A DNA stretch of 64,000 nt from Dasypus novemcinctus (taxonomy: Eukaryota > Chordata > Mammalia > Cingulata > Dasypodidae). The notes beneath the pieces were generated by a model. It was not told the origin of the DNA. It saw only the letters and a list, made by a program, of their open reading frames with translations, and did no database searches. Of this stretch, positions 35,255-45,447 are shown piece by piece. The stretch is from assembly GCF_030445035.2 (NCBI RefSeq), contig NC_080673.1, forward strand, positions 155,740,216-155,804,215, written 5' to 3'. Numbering within the stretch: position 1 is the first letter of the stretch; every line of letters starts with the position of its first letter. The position numbers and the translations under genes are program-made.

Positions 35255-35445
35255 CAGGGGTTCTTAACAAGGATCTGTGAGCTTGAAATGAAATTTTTTA
35301 AAAAACATTCTTGCGGGGATGTGTTGGTATGGGTATGATATATTTAATAAATAATACACGGTATAGTGTGGACTTAGTAAGGGGTTTGTGACTTTTCACC
35401 TGACTGGCAAACAGATCCATGGAACAAAAAAGTTAAGAACCCCTG
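35255..35445. mobile_element. hAT-type MITE with intact terminal inverted repeats
   Basis: A 191-bp element begins CAGGGGTTCTTAAC and ends GTTAAGAACCCCTG, a perfect 14-bp terminal inverted repeat of the hAT (Charlie) type. It is flanked by the direct repeat tctaatt at 35248-35254 and 35446-35452. hAT transposons make 8-bp duplications, so one base of the duplication appears to have changed. The element has no coding capacity and needed an outside transposase. The intact ends make this the clearest DNA transposon in the window. Confidence 0.9.
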
Positions 35446-35452
35446 TCTAATT

Positions 35453-35975
35453 TGCTGTTGGTTTTGAACATGGAGACACAAATTACTTTCATTCCTGTTT
35501 CCCTTAGAGATGTATTTCATCTGTGACTTCTTATAGGTACACTGAAGGAAGAAATGCCTTCTAAACACCTCAACTAGCTATAAGAAGGATCTTCCAGATA
35601 AAGGAATGACACTTTCATTCAGTCAAATACGTTGATGGATTTGGAGCTGATTTGGGAATAAGGGCTGGAAAGAACTGAGTTAGAGGACTTTGGAGTCCCT
35701 AGGAGTAATCCAGGAGATAACTGAGTGAAGAGGAAGGAAAAAATTTGAGAAAAAAACTAGCTAAGTAGCATTATATACTGTGACAGAGCTAGTGAGAAAT
35801 CCTGATGGTGTCTTAAAACATTTAAGAATAAGACTATTTAACACGTAAGTTTACACTGATTACTGCGTAGGGAGTGGAATAACATGAAGCTCCCCCATAA
35901 TAGCCCATAGTCCATAAATAAAAATTCTACTGCCAACAGCCCTGTATTTACAATTGTTTGGGGGAGGATGATCAA
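35453..35975. other. Unique sequence
   Basis: Nothing recognised. Confidence 0.4.
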
Positions 35976-36409
35976 GGGCAAGCGGACTTGGCCCAGTGGT
36001 TAGGGCATCTGTCTATCACATGGGAGGTCCGCGGTTCAAACCCCAGGTCTCCTTGACCCGTGTGCAGCTGGCCCATGCGCAGTGCTGATGCACGCAAGGA
36101 GTGCCGTGCCACGCAGGGGTGTCCCCGCGTATGGGAGCCCCACAAGCAAGGAGTGCGCCCTGTAAAGAGAGCCACCCAGCGCGAAAGAAAGTGTGGCCTG
36201 CCCAAGAATGGCACCGCGCACATGGAGAGCTGACACAACAAGATGATGCAACAAAAAGAAATACAGATTCCCGTGCCGCTGACAACAACAGAAGCAGACA
36301 AAGAAGAACATGCAGCAAAATAGACATAGAGAACAGACAATGGGGGCCGGGGGGGGGGATGGGAAGGGGAGAGAAATAAATAAATCTTTTTTTTTTTTTT
36401 TAAAAAAAG
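35976..36409 (+). mobile_element. Full-length DAS-SINE (400-bp type)
   Basis: Head 'gggcaagcggacttggccc', 'gtggttagggcatctgtct', B-box 'ggttcaaacc', body 'gctggcccatgcgcagtgc', 'gtgccgtgccacgcagggg', 'agagctgacacaacaagat', tail 'agaaataaataaatc', a 17-base T-run and an A-run. The T-run inside the tail is longer than in the other copies. No clear target duplication was found. The antisense strand is open for 174 codons across the element, the longest open frame in the window; I regard this as fortuitous. Confidence 0.93.
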
Positions 36410-37095
36410 AAGGCTCAAAGTTTGAGGTAACTTCAGGATAGAAATAAATGAACCAGCTTCAAGATACAGAGTTGAAAACAAGACTCCAAAGGACACAGAA
36501 AATCAGGGTCAGGGGTGACTGTGCATTTCATAAATTGGGTTAACAGTGAACATTTTGCAGCTCCTTATTTGGGGGTGGGGGGTAGAGTTACTCTTATCTA
36601 GATCTTAAGGTCTCAGATAAATCTGTACACAGCCATTATATTTTCTCATAGCAAAATCTACTAGCTGGTTCTACTCACATTGCCCTAGGCAAACACTATA
36701 GGTGTTTGACCATATTAGAGGGTCAATACGAACGAATCTGTGGGCCATGATGTGTGTATTTTCTCAGCAGCCTCTGCAGTAAGAGAAGTTTGCAATTCAA
36801 AATTTTCATAGTGGTTATATGGGAGAATTACTATGCAGAGAGCTTTTTAACTTTTAAAAGCATGTCTTCCGAGTATAGGACATTTTGCTACTTTGCTCCA
36901 TCATCTTGACCTGGTGGAAATTTTGATCCCAAGCTCTTGACCTTAAGGACTATTTGACTACACATTTTAATCAGAATGACATCAATATAGATGAACTTTC
37001 ATAAACTAACTTTTCAGAACAAACATAAGTAAGCCAGTATATCAGTTAGGAATTATATTCAACTCTAAGTAAACTGAATCCTAAAAAAAAAGCCA
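36410..37095. other. Unique sequence
   Basis: Nothing recognised. Confidence 0.4.
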
Positions 37096-38157
37096 AGTCA
37101 TTCCTCGGTATTCACAGATTCCATATTTATGAATTCGCCTATTCACTAAAATTTATATTTGTAACCCCAAAATCAGTGCTCATGGCACCTTTGAAGTCAT
37201 TGGCAAAAGTGTGAAGAACAACAAAAAATTTGAGTCACCTAATACATGTATTCCCAGCTGAAGTCAAACAAGGCTATACTTTGCCTTCTTTCAGCTTTCA
37301 TATTGCAAACAAGTGTCCTTTTCGTGGCATATTTAGTGCCTTTTTTTTTTTTTTGCATTTTTTGTGCTTTTTGCTAGTGATTTCACTGTTTAAAAAGGTA
37401 AAAGCATTTTCTTAATCTCAATCCATTCCTAGGTGTGACATATTATAAATAGGACCCCTGAAGATATTATCAGCTAAGGTGTACCCTAACTGAATGAGGG
37501 TGGGCCTTCATCCAATATGACTAAAGTACTTGTAAAGTAAAGGCAATTGAGCATGGAAGGAGAAGCCATGGAGAACGGCAAGAAAATAGAAGTCAGTGGA
37601 ACCCAGAGGAGAAAGGAGAAGATGCTGTCATGGGCATTGCCATGAGACAAAGGACCAAAGATTGCAGGCAGCCAGCCCCAGAATGCCACATTCTTCGGGG
37701 AGAAAGCATCACCTAACTGTCACCTCAGTGTAGACTTCTAGCCTCAAAGTCACAAGCCAATATATATTTCTGTTGCTTAAGCCAACCCATTGCATGGTAT
37801 TTATTTTAGCAGCCAGGAAACTAATACAGCCCCCAAGCATAGTGCTGAGTACTGTCTAGTGTTCCTAAGAACAAGGTTTATAGGAAAATACATGTGTTCG
37901 ATAAACTGCCTTCAGGCATGAGTTACAGTGCTGTTGGCCAGGATCTCAGTTAGTGAATCAAAAATGCCTATTACATAATCTGTCTTTAAGCAAAAACACA
38001 CTTAAAACAAGGCTACATATTGATCGGCTGACAAATATGTGACCAGAGGCTTGCAGGAACCCTAAGCCTGTATATCCTTCCTAGGAGCAAAGGTTCAATG
38101 TCTCTAACTTTCTTTTTGCAGTGACTTTCAATTGCTGCAAATAACGGGAATTCACTG
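37096..38157. mobile_element. Tigger-like (Tc1/mariner) DNA transposon interrupted by an LTR
   Basis: The left end reads 'aagtcattcctcggtattca' and the right end, reverse-complemented, reads 'cagtgaattcccgttattt'. The two align as a degraded terminal inverted repeat, and the right end abuts TA, the Tc1/mariner target. Between them lie 'gtgtccttttcgtggcat' on one side and 'cctaagaacaaggtttatag' and 'ggcatgagttacagtgctgt' on the other, typical of old Tigger relics. An LTR occupies about 37412-37829. No transposase frame survives. The family is inferred from the ends. Confidence 0.55.
37412..37829 (+). mobile_element. MaLR-like LTR inside the Tigger-like element (xenarthran-type copy C)
   Basis: 'tgtgacatattataaatagg', 'ctgaagatattatcagctaa', 'gagggtgggccttcatcc', 'aatatgactaaagtacttg'; end 'caatatatatttctgttgc', 'ttaagccaacccattgcatg', 'tagcagccaggaaactaata'. 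It shares the end variant with the elements at 1 and 7441. The left boundary is approximate. Confidence 0.65.
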
Positions 38158-40079
38158 TATATTGTTCACACTTGAGTTTCCTTATCATGTAAAGGAAGTC
38201 TGGAGGTAGACCCTCCAGGGATAACACTGTGATTCCATGAAGTCAGCAAGCCCCCTGCCTCTTCCATTGTCCTGCTCCTCCATCCTCATCCTGAGGATTC
38301 CCTCCTTCCCAGAGGCTCCTGGAAATCCATCCACCACAGGAGGAAGAAGGAAAGAAACAGGAAGTGCTGGTTTCCTACTCTTAATGAGCCTCCTCAGAAA
38401 TCCTAGCCAACAGTTGTGCTTCCACTTGATTGGCCAGAGCACAGGCACGTGGCTACACTTACTAGGAAGAAGAGCTAAGAAGGGTAGATTCTCAGGAGGG
38501 CACCTGGCCCAGGGTTCTGCTGAGAAAAAGCAGAAATAGATAAGGAGGGAAACCTTCTATCTCCTCATACCACTGTAATTTCTTGATTAATTTTCAATCT
38601 GGTACAATTAAAAACTTACATTTTCCCCATTTTCCCTCTTACTGAAATTAGTATTAATTTTTTCATTTAAAATGTACAATGAAGATTTAATTCATTTCTG
38701 TGTATTTGGGGCCATATCAAATTTTACCAACATACAGTTTATGGCACTGTGAGAATTTTTAAAATATTATTTCTATTAAAGCTAAATTTTCTACTATCAG
38801 ATATTGCACTTCTAAATTATCACAAGAAAATTTTGTTCTACTCCTATTAATACTGAAGTAAAAGTAAAAATATTTCACATGATGAGACACTCAGTCAGCA
38901 CAGTGTATAAAATAAAAATAAAACTCCAAACCCAGAAACGATCACTGTTAAACATTTCTTGAGCATCCTCCCAGAACAAGCTTAGTGTGTATTATATTTA
39001 CTTAGTAATTATCCCATGAGAAATTAGAGAATTTGGTAAGAGAGTCTATTAGAGAGACGAGAAAGGAAAGACATACAGAAGGAATTTTACAAAAGGGAAG
39101 CTCCAATAGACAAGAAGGGCAAGTAAAAGAAAATCTTGCCTCGTCCAGGCTAGAAGGAAGTTGAAGTAGTTGAGACAGTGGTTGGAGAGACAGAAAGTCA
39201 GATACTGCCCCATCTCTCTGCTCCTGAGTGGGGAGAAGGAGCAGTGGTTGAGAGGAACTCTTGCCTCACAAGCTGTTTGGGTCTAGTTTGAGACCACTGT
39301 GCAAAGGAATCTTGTCCCTTTGAGGTGGCCCAAAGTCTAGAGTGGAATGGTTAGGGAGAGAAGGTTTTACTTGCCCTCCTGGGGCCCCTAGTTTTTCTGT
39401 GTCTCATGAACGCTGGGTTGAATCCAGATGGTCTGCCATGGGGCCCACCTTCTTGGAGGGTCGATAGCCTGGATCAGAAGATGAATGCAGTCATGGCAGG
39501 GTCTTCCAGAACAGTATGGGTGGGAATGAAAGCTCAGATAGCAGGGAAGGGCCCCTCAACCCTTTCTGAGAAACACTAGCCACACTTATATAAGCTACAA
39601 ACATCAGCAGAGAAACTTGCAGAACACACCGGGATAGGACACGGACAGCCATACCGTGGTGGACACCAGCTGTGTCTGCCAAAAGACCAGCCCAGGTTCA
39701 CAACGTCCCTTTTCTACAAGACCATGAGTTTTTGCAAGCCCATGCCCCACACATGTGGACACTATCTTGGAGAAATGCCATGAAAGAAGGAAGAAATCTG
39801 AGACACTAAGAAAGTATTCCCTGAGACACTGGATTAAGCTCAAAAGACTTTAAATCATGGAATCAGACCAAGTTTTAAACTGGATTGGGCTAAATTGGTT
39901 CCCACTCTGTTCCCACTACCCAAAGGGGAAGAGAGAAGTTCCTGAGGCAGAGCTTATCAGTTATGTGTAAATACAGGAGCTACACTTCCTTTGTACATCT
40001 TATTAGGGAGAAACAATTTGTGCCTTCACCTGAACTTCTAAACTCTTTAATAATCTAAGGGGCCAAAATGTTCTTCTTC
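38158..40079. other. Unique sequence
   Basis: Nothing recognised. Opposed open frames of 90-100 codons at 38.2-38.5 kb overlap each other and lack splice support. Confidence 0.4.
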
Positions 40080-40225
40080 CTTCCATAACTGTTATCTCAT
40101 TTGAGGCTCACTTGAGGTAGGTCTGGAAGATATTAATACCTCCATTGTACCAAGAACAAAAGGTAAAAGGAGGTGCCAGTGTCCTAAAGTAGTAAGTGGC
40201 AAGATTAGAGCGAAGGTATTCAATT
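40080..40225 (-). repeat. MIR SINE fragment
   Basis: 'gttatctcatttgaggctc', 'cttgaggtaggtctggaag', 'attaatacctccattgtacc' and 'aagtagtaagtggcaagatt' are reverse-complement MIR. Confidence 0.65.
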
Positions 40226-42584
40226 TCTCCAGTGAGTTATCTTTCCACTGAGCAAACGAGCAAATGCGATGCGGAAGGTGCCAGATTTGCTACAAATGAC
40301 TGGGAAAAACCAAGTTTCCTGGACAGTAGACCACATCATTGGCAGCGCTCGGTAGTCATACTGTTTCTCACTCCAACCAAAGAGTAATCTTTGGACAGAG
40401 AAGGCCCTGACACTAAGGCCTGAGAGAAACAAATCCAGCTGTCCTCTGTCTCAGTGTTATATTCTCCCCAAGTAGCCCCAAAACTCTGTTAAATCCCAGA
40501 CCCCATTTTCTCACTTCATTTTGCATCAAGGTTACTTTATTTGCAGCTTTCCCAACTCTCATAAACTTCGCTGTTGCTCTGTTGATCTGATTTAATTAAG
40601 ATCAAGTCTTTAAAAATCCCACATTGCAGGACCTGATATATAACAATGTTCATTGTTCTTCCTAATTTATTAGTGACTGTACTTAAATCCCATTCAAGTT
40701 GACTGACTGCAGACTCAACCATACAATCATCCAAAAATTTGTTTCTTACTTCCCAGCTAATTATGCAGCCAGGTACAGGTTCACAGCAAGCCCTAAGGTC
40801 TGACACAACTTTTCCAGGGTCTAAGGATTTTTAGCTGGGTTCCCTTTAAGAGGGACTGGAAGTCTAGGATTGATGTGAAGTTTCAAAATCAGATTCTCAG
40901 AGTCTGTAGGCTCCAGCTGCTTGAGTTTCATTTTAGGATGACATCTCAGGGCCTTCAGATCTTATTTCACATCAGGCTAAGTCTGGTCTTGATTAAAGTT
41001 GCAGTGAGAAAAGCATATGGCAGTTCAGAGATGCTTAGGCTCGTTTACAAGCCCCTGCAGCTTTACACTGAAAACCTGCAGGTTTACATTGAAAAAATTA
41101 AGAACCCATAAACTGTCTGCTGTCCATTCAAGTTGGACTCCAAATGAAACACGAGCTTGCACACTGGCTGTGTTTATGTATTTGAGCTATTTGAGTTTTT
41201 AATTATGAAAAGTGAGTCCAGCCAGGCAAGGGATTTAGTGAACTAAGTATTAAAATAACACACCATGGAGGTAAATTTTCTCCAAAGTCCCCCTAACACA
41301 ATTAGCGTTATATATTTTAATGGGAAGGAAGGGGGGGAGCTGTGACCTTAAGCTTTTGCATCTGCGGAGGGGTAGGGATATACCTTCAGCTTTTGAATTC
41401 CATTAGGACTAGACAAAATACTTCTAGGAAACACTTCCATCTGCCATAAGAACTAGCAACGCAAAGAGGAAATGGAGCCTCTATTCCTGTCATCCACGCT
41501 CCAGGCCACACCAGCCTAGAAATTCCACAGGTTACTTCTCCAGCCATAGTATGGAGACCGTCATTGCAGAGAGATCTCACTACGAAGGAATTGATGCATG
41601 GGCTTTCTCCTAATTCCTCTTGAGTTGCTCTCTATTTTGTGTGTTTTGTGTGTGTGTGTGTGTGTTAGTTATTTATGCTGTAAGGAAAAAGCTTTAGAGG
41701 TAAAATTCCCCCACTTCATAAACTTTTGCTTTTTCACTATAACAGTGCAAAATATTTCAAAGTAGAAAGACAATATTACAGCAGGGGGCTCCTGTTTTTT
41801 GAGATACCTACTTCCTTTACTGTTAAAATAATGAACTATTGAGTCCTTTCCCTTGTGAATAATTTTTAACCATTACTTTTCAAAGATATCAATTCCTTTA
41901 AAGAAACAGCAGCAATGTGTTTTCACAGCAGCTCATAGGAGAACCAGGTCTGACCTGGTAGCCCATACCTTCTAGACTTGGTTTTCCTTGGCTAGCTTAG
42001 CATCCTGCCTTCACTTGCAACTTTCTCCAAAGGAAGGTCTGGGGATTCCTAGAAGCCCCCTCAACAACCCAGGCCTGGGAACCGAAGGCCAGAACACACA
42101 GGACTCCAGAGTCAGCGAAATCAGGGAAATGAGTCAGGGCAGATACAAGAGGGATCAAACTGGAGGTAATACACAGAGAAGTGAGAGGGCCAGAGGGAAG
42201 GGAGGAGATGGAACGCACACGGGCTCCACCATGCTCTGTAAGATGGAGAAACAGACAGAGCAGGAGGATCCAGAAAATTTGTAAAAGAAAACCAACATCA
42301 GCACCAGCAAAGGGAGGGTACCAAGTCATATTCCAAAATGCAAAGAGATTTCACCACTCTCAGCATCCCACCTCACTACCACTGTGCCTTATTCTTCTTA
42401 TTCAGTACCCCCCTCTTCCCCTCAGAGATAACCCCTCAGTGGCAAACACACAGGTGAGGACTTTTTTGGTAAATTGCTCAGCATCACCTTTGGCAAGAAA
42501 CAACTGGCAATTTTACAGCTGCTTCTTTGATGGTCTATGAATTTGGGTTCTCAACACTTCCGTGTACCACCTGTTCTGTATTTT
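40226..42584. other. Unique sequence with a (TG)n microsatellite
   Basis: A pair of similar 14-base segments ('tttacactgaaaac' and 'tttacattgaaaaa') lies at about 41062-41098, and (TG)n at 41648-41665. The open frames at 42.0-42.5 kb are on both strands. No gene or transposon recognised. Confidence 0.4.
41648..41665. repeat. (TG)n microsatellite
   Basis: Nine consecutive TG units. Confidence 0.9.
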
Positions 42585-42765
42585 TTCATATTCACTTCTC
42601 ATAAAGATCCCATTTTATTGCTCAAGAAAGCAAGTACCTGGGAGGTTAAGCGACTTGCCCGTGATCACAAAGGAAGGTATAGGCAGAGCAGGGATTCCCA
42701 CCTGATGTCCTGAACCCAAGACCTGGGCTCTTCTGCCAGAGACCACACAGCCTGATAATGCTGCC
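42585..42765 (-). repeat. MIR SINE
   Basis: 'aaagatcccattttattgc', 'gggaggttaagcgacttgcc', 'cgtgatcacaaaggaaggta', 'gagcagggattcccacctga', 'aagacctgggctcttctgcc' are reverse-complement MIR. Confidence 0.75.
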
Positions 42766-44809
42766 CAGAGGGTCAGGACTGGTTCTCATTTACAAAGCTT
42801 TGCAGGACTCAGCAGTTCTGGGGGGTTGGGGCAGGGGCAGGAGGGAGTGGACAGAATTTGGCTGCCCCTGCAGAGGTGAAAGCAAATATTGAGACCCCCA
42901 GGCCTACCCAGATAGCTGCCAATCCTCTTAGCCACCTATTTTCACTCTTACCAATTTTCTCTCTCCCTGCTCTCCTCCCCACCTCCCTCCCAGACACACA
43001 CACACCCTTTCAAATACACCCTCCATACTGAATCTCACAAAGATTCTTCCTCTTTTACCCAACCAAATCACTCCTTCCTCCCAGTGCCCAAAAGGAACTC
43101 CCACCTGTTGGTAAGGAAGTCTTGATGCAGTAAAGGATCCCAGAGAAGAGGAAGGGAGAAGGAAGTGGAGAGAAGATAAGGAACCCAGGCTGACACCATG
43201 TCTTCAATATGGTGCCTTAAGGGGAGTCAACCTCTGCACGTAATTTCTGTGCCCTCTTGTTCCTGACACCAGTCTCCCTATAGAGCATCAAATCCCTCCA
43301 GGGACATCAGACCCTGCAGAGCCCTTGCTGGTGGTGCTCCTCAAGCCCCAACATAAATGAGGAAATAATCCCATGGGGAAGCTAGTCCTCTACCTTCAAG
43401 GACACTCCCTGTGGGGTGAGGGTGGAAGTTCTCGCCCACCCAAGTGTCTCTGGGATGGAGGTTCAGGAACTGGGGGTGAAATCGCCCACCCATCTGATAC
43501 ATGATGCAAGCTTGGAACCAATCAGAAACCTTCCACGCTCTGTCTAGGGCTCCCTGAGTACAAAGTGGCCCCTAGCCCGACTTGTCCAAGTAGACGTGTG
43601 AAGCCCAGCCCCATTGCTCTCCCTCTGTGAGGAAGCAAACCACCAAGTCACCCCAAAGAGTGCTAGAACACCCTCCATTGCATCACCTAACGTCAAGGGG
43701 GCATGCCCCTAGAAAGACTTTTCCTGTCACAGAGAGTGCTGCATTTCTAAAGTTTCTGGCCTGAAGGTTATTTTAGAACTGGCATCAGCTCAAATCTAAC
43801 GCTACTCTGAGAAGAGACAAATACTTTACTTCATGAAGTATGAGTGATTTTTTTTTTCCCCTCAAAGATTCACGGCCTGGACAGAATCTCTCTGGAGTCT
43901 CCCTCTCTGAGGCAGGCCTTCTAGCTAAATGATATACATTTTCCAAGTAAAATTGCCTACAGACATGTCCCCAGCCTTTATCAGCTCATCAGTGCATTTG
44001 GTACAGTGTGTGTATGTTGTTTGTGCATTATGGACAGAAGCCCTCGCTGATTCTGCTGATTCTGGGAGGTCTTTTGGTCAGAAGCCCAGTGAAAACATGT
44101 CCTAGTCTCAGTTGTCCCTCCCAATCTATTATCTCAAACTCCAGCTCCGAGTTTTGCATGGAGCAGCATCAGTCTGCTGCTCTCAAAGTTCAGCCTGAGG
44201 AAATGTGATGAAGTAGGTAACCCAGCGCCCTTCCCTCAATAAAACCTGGAACAGTGTTCAGTTTACGGAGACAGCACCGCAGTGCTCCCTGTTCCCGTTC
44301 CACATTCTTTGATGTGGCTCCCTCCAGCTGAGACCTGGTGGGCAAAGCTGCCTCTGTGCTGGGATTCCACAAACAGGCAAATGCAGTGGAGTCGGGGCTG
44401 GCAATGAAGTCAGAACCTGCTGCCGGGGATACTTGGAGGGACTCTGTGCAGAGGCGTCTGTGATGTCATCAAGGACACTCGCTCACGTGGGCAATAAGGA
44501 GCAGGAACAAAGAGAATTCTCCAGATACCAAGGACCTCTTACCCTGACTGATGGGAAATCCTGAACGCAGGCGGGCACAGAAAGCCACGGGACAATGCAA
44601 GCTGGCTCTTTCTCTAAAGGCTGCAGCTGACAGTCTGGGTTCATGTCGTATTTCTGTATGTGTCATTTTACTTTTAGAGACGGTGAAATTTGATGATGTG
44701 TCATCCCCACACCCATTTATAATTGAAATTTTTAAAAATGTCTAAACTGAAAGGTTTAAGATGTCCAAAAAAATTCTGATTTTTCCTAAAGCTAGTTATA
44801 GAACATTTT
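42766..44809. other. Unique, GC-richer sequence
   Basis: Includes a short (AC)n at 42992-43003. 43.0-43.8 kb and 44.2-44.6 kb are less AT-rich than the average here, but I found no CpG island, coding exon or repeat. Confidence 0.4.
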
Positions 44810-45447
44810 TTAAATGTCAGCACAACACAAAGAGTGAACCCTAAGTTAATCATGGACTATAGCTAATAATGAAATTACATAAATGTGCTTTCATCAATTG
44901 TAACAAATGCTCCAGGGAAGCAGACTTGGCCCAGTGGTTAGGGCGTCCGCCTACCACATGGGAGATCCGCAGTTCAAACCCCGGGCCTCCTTGACCTGTG
45001 TGCTGCTGGTCCATGGGCAGTGCTGATGCACATAAGGAGTGCCGTGCCACGCAGGGGTGTCCCTGCATAAGGGAGCCCCACGTGCAAGCAGTGCACCCCG
45101 CAAGGAGAGCCGCCCAGCACGAAAGAAAGTGCAGCCTGCCCAGGAATGGCGCCGCACACACGGAGAGCCGACACAACAAGATGACGCAACAAAAGGAAAC
45201 ACAGATTCCTGTGCCGCTGACAACAGAAGCGAACAAAGAAGAACACACAGCAAATAGACACAGAGAACAGACAATGGGGGGGGATGGGAGAGAAATAAAT
45301 AAAAATAAATCTTAAAAAAAAACAAAAAACAAATGCTCCACACCAATGCAAGGTGCTAATAAGGTAGTGTATGAGAATCCTGTATTGATGCACGATTTCT
45401 CTGTAAACCCACTTCTTTAATAACAAAATATTAATAAAATAAAATTT
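44810..45447 (+). mobile_element. L1 3' untranslated tail split by a DAS-SINE
   Basis: The left part has 'aagttaatcatggactatag', 'ctaataatgaaattacata', 'gtgctttcatcaattgtaac', 'aaatgctcca'. It resumes after the SINE with 'caccaatgcaaggtgctaa', 'taaggtagtgtatgagaatc', 'gatttctctgtaaacccac' and 'ataaaataaaatttatc'. This is the characteristic 3' end of mammalian L1 elements of the armadillo lineage. The SINE landed in it, so the L1 is the older of the two. Confidence 0.75.
44915..45327 (+). mobile_element. Full-length DAS-SINE with perfect 13-bp target-site duplication
   Basis: Head 'gggaagcagacttggccca', 'gtggttagggcgtccgcct', B-box-like 'gttcaaaccc', body 'gtgccgtgccacgcagggg', 'agagccgacacaacaagat', tail 'agaaataaataaaaataa' plus A-run. 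Both flanks read aacaaatgctcca (44902-44914 and 45328-45340). The perfect duplication and the low divergence from the copy at 35976 mark it as one of the youngest insertions here. The antisense strand is open for 130-160 codons by chance. Confidence 0.97.

Noticed and set aside
41997-42540. Overlapping 98-119 codon frames on both strands
   Set aside because: Both strands are equally open in a GC-richer patch, with no family resemblance or exon borders.
42766-44809. Promoter or CpG island in the GC-richer 43-44.6 kb region
   Set aside because: CpG remains sparse, there is no TATA/initiator arrangement tied to an exon, and no coding exon follows on either strand.
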